A stretch of DNA of 18,193 nt, taken from Bacillota bacterium (GTDB taxonomy: Bacteria > Bacillota > Clostridia > Lachnospirales > Lachnospiraceae). Every line of letters starts with the position of its first letter. The first letter of the stretch is position 1. This document shows positions 13,415 to 18,193 of the stretch, in pieces. Below the pieces are notes generated by a model. It did no database searches. It was not told the DNA's origin and saw only the letters and a program-made list of their open reading frames with translations. The DNA lies in NCBI GenBank assembly GCA_023450835.1, contig JAEXGM010000231.1, forward strand, positions 1 through 18,193, in the 5' to 3' direction. The translations under genes and the position numbers were made by a program.

Positions 13415-14842
13415 ATGAAGATTGAACGGGCGGTAATGGAAGATTTAGATGAGATTGTCAGGATATTGGATGAGGCTACCTTAAAGCTGTTGGAAGAGGG
13501 AATGCACCAGTGGGGATATCCCTGGTATAAGAAAGAGATAGAAAAAGAGCTGGAGTATCAGTATGTTATAAGGCAGCAGAAGCGGATAATTGCAGTGTTT
13601 TCCATTAAGCCCCTTGAGTTGAATTATTTTGAGATAGAGCCGGGGGAAAGGGATTACTATCTTTACCGTGTTATGACAGCACCTGAATATCAAGGAAAAA
13701 ATATTGGAAAAGAGATAATAGCTTTTGTAAAAACATTGTGCAGGAAGGATAAGATTACCATTTATCTGGACTGCTATGCCGGCAATGAGAAATTAAAAAA
13801 GTTTTATAAAAAAGAAGGCTTTTATGAATTAGGAGAATATTATGGAAAGGATTATAGAATTAGTGCCTATCGTTTCCATTGGAAAGATACATCCTTTAAG
13901 AACCATATTAAAAATGTGACGAAGAAAAGGAAAAGTGAAATTCGATTATTTAGAAGAGCAGCAATAGCTATTCTTGTGGTAGTGCTTTTATTCAATGTCA
14001 GGTCCGTAATTCTTTTGTTTGATCATAGAATTCCGCTGACACCTGCTATCATGGTTGAGGACTATACTTATTGGGAAGATAGTGAAAAGGCTATGGATAC
14101 GGTCTCCAAGACATTAGAAAGTGTAGGAAAAGTAGAAAAGATAGTAGATAAAGGACGGTGGCCGTCTCATCCTATGGAAGCCGGAGGGGTACCAAAGAGT
14201 ATGCTGGGAGAGAAAGTATATCAAAGCTATGATAAGAATACTGTCTATGTATACGATCAGAAACGGCTTAAGTATCGTGCATTTGCCAGGGAATTTACAG
14301 TTAAAAACAACAATTACAGTAATGGCTTCTACGATGAGCTGTTGAAGAAATGTGCACCTGAGGGTACTGTCCCATTAGATAAGATTCCTGAAGATTATAG
14401 CTTTGATCAGGCTAAAAAGGATAAACTTGCAATCATGTACTACACAGACACTCAGATAAAGGCAGAAAATTCAGAATATATGGATGCTTTCCTTGAAGAT
14501 GCGCAGAAGAAGGGAAAAGCTTATGTAAGAGTGACACAGATGTTAAATATGGGAATAGAGACTCAGGGCACTACAATCCAGCAGGGGAACCTTTATCTGG
14601 ACTTATTTTATTATGAGAAGAACTACTATCTTTTTGTATCACGTGATCCGAATATGAATAATGCAAGATTTAATTATCTGGTTCAAGGTGAGATACCCTA
14701 CAGTAATGGCAGAACATCTTATATTTCGTATATTTTGTGCCAGGATAATAAACAGACGGCATATCAATACCTGATGAGTCAGCAGGCAGGCAATATAATG
14801 GTGGTTTTCATTGATGTACAGGAGAAAAAGACCACAGAATAG
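13415..14842 (+). CDS. GNAT acetyltransferase fused to membrane anchor and extracytoplasmic domain
   Basis: A 475-residue protein. Residues 1-155 form a GNAT domain: an N-terminal segment like RAVMEDLDEIVRILDEA, the acetyl-CoA motif VMTAPEYQGKNIGKEI near 86-101, and a C-terminal FYKKEGFYELGEY strand-helix pair. A basic linker (KKRKSEIRLFRR) leads into a single membrane helix (about 182-202). The remaining 270 residues should be outside the cell by the positive-inside rule; they are rich in Tyr, Asp and Lys, and I do not recognise the domain. The start is the ATG 4 nt after GGGGG; the ORF stays open for 10 more codons upstream without a good ribosome site. Acetyltransferase substrate and outer-domain function are unknown. 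A sensor with a cytoplasmic enzyme output is one possibility. Confidence 0.75.
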   Translation: MKIERAVMEDLDEIVRILDEATLKLLEEGMHQWGYPWYKKEIEKELEYQYVIRQQKRIIAVFSIKPLELNYFEIEPGERDYYLYRVMTAPEYQGKNIGKEIIAFVKTLCRKDKITIYLDCYAGNEKLKKFYKKEGFYELGEYYGKDYRISAYRFHWKDTSFKNHIKNVTKKRKSEIRLFRRAAIAILVVVLLFNVRSVILLFDHRIPLTPAIMVEDYTYWEDSEKAMDTVSKTLESVGKVEKIVDKGRWPSHPMEAGGVPKSMLGEKVYQSYDKNTVYVYDQKRLKYRAFAREFTVKNNNYSNGFYDELLKKCAPEGTVPLDKIPEDYSFDQAKKDKLAIMYYTDTQIKAENSEYMDAFLEDAQKKGKAYVRVTQMLNMGIETQGTTIQQGNLYLDLFYYEKNYYLFVSRDPNMNNARFNYLVQGEIPYSNGRTSYISYILCQDNKQTAYQYLMSQQAGNIMVVFIDVQEKKTTE

Positions 14843-14899
14843 TTTGCAGAAGTAATAAAAATCAGCAACTCACATCAAGAAAAATTCTGATTTATCTGT

Positions 14900-14938
14900 T
14901 ATAATGTAGTTAAGGAGGGTCGAGAGCGTCTACTCGGC
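14900..14938 (+). promoter_or_regulatory. Promoter -10 and hairpin between Shine-Dalgarno and AraC-type start
   Basis: TATAAT (14900-14905, no good -35) is followed by AGGAGGG (14913-14919), which lies 27 nt before the ATG of the AraC-type gene, too far for a normal site. The bases between can form a six-pair stem (14919-14924 with 14933-14938, one G-U). Folding it leaves about 8 nt between stem and ATG and would bring the two closer. No alternative start codon in frame lies near the AGGAGGG. Confidence 0.35.
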
Positions 14939-14946
14939 AGAAGCAT

Positions 14947-15285
14947 ATGTCATCAAAAGTAATTGAAAATATGGTAAACTGGATTGATGAAAATATAGCC
15001 AATGAACCCACTCTGGAGAAAATGGCTGACTTTTTCGGCTATTCCCACTATTATTGTTCCGCTCAGTTTCACGAAGCGGTAGGAGTAACTTTTAAACAAT
15101 ATGTGTCGGAAAGAAGGCTGAATCATGCCTACAAAGAGGTGAAAGGCTCGAGAGAAAAGCTTCTTACCATTGCTCTAAAGTACGGTTACTCTTCCCAGGC
15201 GGCATTTACAAGAGCTTTTGCTAATAATTTCGGCTGCGCGCCCAATCAGTGCAGGAAGGCCGGAGATGAGCAAATTCCTCTTTGA
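14947..15285 (+). CDS. Stand-alone AraC-family DNA-binding domain protein
   Basis: A 112-residue protein that is almost only the AraC/XylS double helix-turn-helix: first HTH about 20-45 (TLEKMADFFGYSHYYCSAQF), second about 70-100 (LLTIALKYGYSSQAAFTRAF), ending in GCAPNQCRK where the family usually has G-x-S-P-x-x-Y-R. The N-terminal ligand domain of typical AraC proteins and the C-terminal GyrI-like effector domain of many clostridial ones are both missing, as in MarA/SoxS. I see no remnant of a second domain in the 112 bp downstream. Such small activators are usually controlled by their amount. Targets are unknown. Confidence 0.8.
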   Translation: MSSKVIENMVNWIDENIANEPTLEKMADFFGYSHYYCSAQFHEAVGVTFKQYVSERRLNHAYKEVKGSREKLLTIALKYGYSSQAAFTRAFANNFGCAPNQCRKAGDEQIPL

Positions 15286-15397
15286 TCTGAGCGTATCCGG
15301 ATGCGATTGTTGGTGAGGTTGAAAACTATGATGCATTTTGCTACGTAAATTTGTGCTGAATCAAGATTTTTAAAGATATTTGTAATGTAAGGAAGGA

Positions 15398-16285
15398 ATG
15401 ATTGCTGTTATGGAGAAAAAAATAGGAAAAAATGACCCGTGCTGGTGTGGCAGCGGAAACAAATATAAATTTTGCCACCTGGGATTTGATGAGAAGATAG
15501 AAGAATTTAGAAGAAATGGACACAAGGTTCCTCCCAGAAAAATCATCAAAACACCGGAACAGATAGAGAAAATAAAAGAGAGCTGTAAGATAAATATTGC
15601 GGTTCTGGATTATGTGGGAGAGCATATTAAGGCAGGCATGTCCACGGAAGAAATTAATAAGATGGTACATGAAAAAACACTGCAGCTTGGAGGAATCCCG
15701 GCACCCCTGAACTATAACGGCTTTCCAAAGAGTGTATGCACCTCAATTAATAGTCAGGTCTGCCATGGAATTCCGTCAGACAAAGATATATTAGCGGATG
15801 GTGACATTATAAACGTTGATGTGTCTACGATTTACAACGGATATTTCTCCGATTCTTCGAGAATGTATTTAATCGGAGAAGTAAGTGAAGAAAAGAAAAA
15901 GCTGGTTCAGGTCACAAAAGAATGCCTGGAGGTTGGATTGCAGCAGGTTAAGCCCTGGGGCTTTTTGGGTGATATGGGTCAGGCAATAAATGACTATGCT
16001 AAAAAGAACGGTTACAAAGTGGTAAGAGAAATCGGGGGACACGGCGTAGGCCTGGAATTTCATGAGGAGCCTTGGGTCAGTTACGTAAGCAGGAAAGGCA
16101 GAGAGATGGTAATGGCACCGGGTATGATATTTACCATAGAACCAATGGTAAATATGGGAACCGATGAAATATTTATTGATGAAGAAGATGACTGGACTGT
16201 TTATACCGCAGATGGAGCACCCTCTGCCCAGTGGGAGATCATGGTGCTGGTTACGGAAGAAGGATACGAAGTTCTCTGCTATTAA
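15398..16285 (+). CDS. map: Type I methionine aminopeptidase with N-terminal SEC-C motif
   Basis: A 295-residue enzyme that removes the initiator methionine from new proteins. The N-terminal SEC-C zinc motif (C15-x-C17 ... C26-H27, IGKNDPCWCGSG) is followed by the catalytic pita-bread fold. Metal ligands are all present: Asp141, Asp152, His215, Glu248 and Glu280, with His123 in VCHGIP at the substrate site. Spacing matches E. coli Asp97, Asp108, His171, Glu204, Glu235 to within one residue. After the last ligand it reads WEIMVLV, not the usual FEHT. An ATG 12 nt later (MEKKIGKND) is a plausible alternative start, because SEC-C aminopeptidases usually begin close to the KIG motif; AAGGAAGG lies between the options. 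SEC-C types are often second copies beside a housekeeping map, which I cannot check here. Confidence 0.9.
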   Translation: MIAVMEKKIGKNDPCWCGSGNKYKFCHLGFDEKIEEFRRNGHKVPPRKIIKTPEQIEKIKESCKINIAVLDYVGEHIKAGMSTEEINKMVHEKTLQLGGIPAPLNYNGFPKSVCTSINSQVCHGIPSDKDILADGDIINVDVSTIYNGYFSDSSRMYLIGEVSEEKKKLVQVTKECLEVGLQQVKPWGFLGDMGQAINDYAKKNGYKVVREIGGHGVGLEFHEEPWVSYVSRKGREMVMAPGMIFTIEPMVNMGTDEIFIDEEDDWTVYTADGAPSAQWEIMVLVTEEGYEVLCY

Positions 16286-16356
16286 CAGGAGCTTAAGAAG
16301 CAAATTTAGTTCGAATGTTCAGCCAGGGAACTTTTTTTACAGGAGAGAAAGATAAA

Positions 16357-16911
16357 ATGAAGCAGAAATTATTTGATATTATAGAGGGGTATGCGCCACA
16401 GAATGAGCAAGAAGAGGCAGATAAAGAGATTATGCTTACCTTTATCAAAGAGCATGATAACTGTCTGCTTCGGGAAAATAAAATTGGGCATTTCAGCGCA
16501 TCTTCCTGGATATTAAATGAGGATAAGACCAAGGTTCTGATGATATATCACAATATCTATAAGAATTGGGGCTGGACAGGGGGCCATGCAGACGGCGAGG
16601 AAGATTTATTTTCAGTGGCTTTACGGGAGGCAAAAGAGGAAACAGGAATCAGAAACATAGTACTTCTTAAGCCGCAACCGCTGTCCATAGAGAGCCTTTG
16701 CGTTAACAGCCATTATAAGAAAGGGATTTTTGTTCCTTCTCACTTGCACTTTAATGTAACTTATCTTTTTCAGGCAGATGAAAATGAGGAGCTGCGAATT
16801 AAGGCAGATGAGAACAGCGGGGTAAAATGGTTCGGCCTTGAACAGGCGCCTCTTATTACATCAGAGGAGTGCATGAAAGAAGTATACACTAAGCTTAATA
16901 GCAGAGTGTAG
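16357..16911 (+). CDS. NUDIX hydrolase
   Basis: A 184-residue NUDIX protein with a complete box, G-x5-E-x7-R-E-x2-E-E-x-G: GGHADGEEDLFSVAL then REAKEETGI (about 79-102). The Mg2+-binding Glu residues are intact, so it should cleave a nucleoside diphosphate linked to another group; the substrate is not predictable. The N-terminal helices (YAPQNEQEEADKEIMLTF) and the HFSASSWILN segment are typical of a clostridial subgroup annotated only as NUDIX. I chose the ATG 10 nt after AGGAGAG; an upstream ATG at 16315 would add 14 residues but lacks a ribosome site. It lies 71 bp after map on the same strand, so co-transcription is possible. Confidence 0.88.
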   Translation: MKQKLFDIIEGYAPQNEQEEADKEIMLTFIKEHDNCLLRENKIGHFSASSWILNEDKTKVLMIYHNIYKNWGWTGGHADGEEDLFSVALREAKEETGIRNIVLLKPQPLSIESLCVNSHYKKGIFVPSHLHFNVTYLFQADENEELRIKADENSGVKWFGLEQAPLITSEECMKEVYTKLNSRV

Positions 16912-16933
16912 CTAAAAAGAACAATTTATTGAT

Positions 16934-16970
16934 TATAGAATACCCGGGAAATTACTCCTGGGATTCTATA
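16934..16970 (-). terminator. Hairpin between the NUDIX and GltD-like genes
   Basis: Long imperfect stem: TATAGAAT/ATTCTATA plus CCCGGGA/TCCTGGG, with one bulged base and one G-U pair on the plus strand. It overlaps the last codons of the minus-strand GltD-like gene. On the minus strand it is followed within about 20 nt by TTCTTTTTAG, so the T-tract is distant. It probably acts as a shared end for two convergent genes. Confidence 0.45.
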
Positions 16971-18193
16971 TACTCTTCCATAGCCTGTGCTACTACCTTT
17001 GAAACACGCACCGCTTCTACAACAGTCTTGGCGCCGGTAACAACATCTCCGGAAGCAAAGACACCTTCCTTTGTAGTTCTTCCGAATTCGTCGGTAACAA
17101 GAAGGCCGCGGTTATTAATATCGATATCTTTGGTGTTATTGACAATATTTCTTCTGGGTTTCTGCCCGATAGCAAGGATAATGGAATCACAGGGGAAAAG
17201 CTCTTCTGAATCTTCAATAAATTCTACGAGTTCTTTTCCATCATCACTCATCCCTACCGCATTAGTCAGCTGATATATAACTCCTTCCTCCGTAATCTCA
17301 AGAGGGGAGCGATAATAATTGAATTTCACACCATCCAGTTTGGCATATTCCAGCTCAACAGGTTCCGCATCCATACTGACTGCACCCTTGCGGTACATAA
17401 TGGTAACATCTCTGGAACCATTTCGCAGAGCAGTTCTGGCAACATCCATTGCAACATTTCCGGCACCTATCACACATACCCTTTTACCTAAGGTGTATAC
17501 TTCAGGGCTTTTCAGATAATCAATGGCATAATGGACATGCCCAAGGGTTTCTCCCTTAATCTTTAAAGTATTCGGATTCCATACTCCTGTTCCGATAAAT
17601 ACAGCCTTATAACCATCGCGGAAAAGGTCATCCACCGTAATAGTAGGGCCGATTAAGGTATTAGGGCGTATCTTGATACCCATTTCAATCAGCTTATCCT
17701 TCAATTTATCCAAAATGGCCTTGGGAAGGCGAAATTCAGGTATTCCATAACGAAGAACACCACCGATTTTATCGTGAGCTTCAAAGATAGTAATATTATA
17801 TCCTTTGGCGGCCAGCAGGATAGCAATAGTAATACCAGCCGGACCGGACCCGACAATGGCAACTCTTTTACCAAGCTTCTTCTGAGGAGCGGTTTCTACA
17901 TAATTCAAATAATAATCGGAAATATAGTTCTCTACCATGCCCACCTTGATGGGATCGCCTTTTTTCCCTAACACACAATGACCTTCACATTGTTTTTCAT
18001 GAGGACATACAAGTGAACATATAACGGACAACGGATTGTTGTTAAACAGCATTTCACCTGCATTTACAATACTACCTTCCAGCAGAAGAGGAATAACCTC
18101 ATTGAAGGGGGTATTCACGGGGCAGCCGGATTTGCATAGTGGCTTTTTACATTGCAAGCATCGTTTAGCTTCTGAGATTACAATATCGGACAT
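16952..18193 (-). CDS. GltD-like NAD(P)-dependent Fe-S flavoprotein oxidoreductase
   Basis: 413 residues are visible, beginning with ATG exactly at the window border, so an upstream extension cannot be excluded. The N-terminal Fer4_20-type domain has two cysteine sets, C12-x2-C15-x4-C20-x3-C24 and C59-x3-C63-x5-C69-x3-C73, for two [4Fe-4S] clusters. Next comes an FAD fold (VAIVGSGPAG at 112-121, with GGVLRYGIPEFRLP), then an NAD(P) fold (VIGAGNVAMD at 241-250, YRKG), and the closing FAD motif GVFASGDVVTGAKTVVEAV. This is the architecture of the glutamate synthase small subunit and of NfnB and dihydropyrimidine dehydrogenase N-terminal modules. At about 413 residues it is shorter than GltD or NfnB (about 460-490). 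No large glutamate synthase subunit is visible, so the electron partner is unknown. Confidence 0.88.
   Translation of the reverse strand: MSDIVISEAKRCLQCKKPLCKSGCPVNTPFNEVIPLLLEGSIVNAGEMLFNNNPLSVICSLVCPHEKQCEGHCVLGKKGDPIKVGMVENYISDYYLNYVETAPQKKLGKRVAIVGSGPAGITIAILLAAKGYNITIFEAHDKIGGVLRYGIPEFRLPKAILDKLKDKLIEMGIKIRPNTLIGPTITVDDLFRDGYKAVFIGTGVWNPNTLKIKGETLGHVHYAIDYLKSPEVYTLGKRVCVIGAGNVAMDVARTALRNGSRDVTIMYRKGAVSMDAEPVELEYAKLDGVKFNYYRSPLEITEEGVIYQLTNAVGMSDDGKELVEFIEDSEELFPCDSIILAIGQKPRRNIVNNTKDIDINNRGLLVTDEFGRTTKEGVFASGDVVTGAKTVVEAVRVSKVVAQAMEEYIESQE

Noticed and set aside
14865..14894. AAATCAG/CTGATTT inverted repeat after the GNAT-fusion gene as a terminator
   Set aside because: Seven pairs with a loop of about 20 nt and no proper T-tract; too weak to annotate.
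1..18193. CRISPR arrays, tRNA/rRNA genes, insertion sequences, prophage genes
   Set aside because: No spaced direct repeats, tRNA cloverleaf, transposase motifs or phage genes were seen in either strand by eye.

Overview
The window looks like chromosomal DNA of a low-GC, spore-forming Firmicute, most likely a member of the Lachnospiraceae (Lachnoclostridium/Anaerocolumna-like). This rests on AT-rich DNA with strong AGGAGG-type ribosome sites and TTGACA/TATAAT promoters, and on typical clostridial gene content: a HelD-type RNA polymerase recycling factor, a SleC-like spore cortex protein, a DUF5685 protein beside a J-domain protein, a MarR-ABC-ABC exporter operon, a SEC-C methionine aminopeptidase and a GltD-like Fe-S flavoprotein. 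No phage, transposase, CRISPR array, tRNA or rRNA is visible.

Left part (1-4.1 kb): helD (+) converges on a minus-strand SleC-like peptidoglycan-binding protein. Upstream of that gene, also on the minus strand, lies a small eight-cysteine YkgJ-type protein. The space between these two minus-strand genes holds three perfect palindromes, one of 34 bp.

Middle left (4.2-6.4 kb): three plus-strand genes form a compact cassette. They encode a two-helix membrane protein with a C-terminal zinc ribbon, a DUF5685 protein with two aspartate-rich motifs, and a J-domain protein with a Cys-rich hydrophobic tail.

Middle (6.4-11.1 kb): a strong sigma-A promoter with overlapping palindromes (likely MarR operators) drives a possible 22-codon leader ORF, then marR, then two halves of a heterodimeric ABC exporter. 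The first ABC subunit has a degenerate ATP site and the second a canonical one. The 212 bp between the two ABC genes can fold into four adjacent hairpins, the last ending just before the ribosome site of the TTG-started second subunit. A strong terminator closes the operon. An isolated minus-strand gene for a small Cys-tailed protein follows.

Right part (11.5-16.9 kb): two promoter candidates precede a roughly 100-nt leader with a hairpin and a very strong intrinsic terminator. Behind it sit the gamma-like and beta subunits of a sodium-translocating decarboxylase, with no alpha or biotin carrier subunit next to them. This looks like a transcription-attenuated, possibly ligand- or ion-sensing leader, but its class is not recognised. 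Next come a GNAT acetyltransferase fused to a membrane anchor and a large extracytoplasmic domain, a stand-alone AraC-type DNA-binding domain, a SEC-C type I methionine aminopeptidase and a NUDIX hydrolase.

The right edge holds a minus-strand GltD-like oxidoreductase whose first codon coincides with the window border. A short dispersed repeat occurs twice: intact between the two ABC genes, and with its right hairpin arm missing just upstream of the GNAT-fusion gene.
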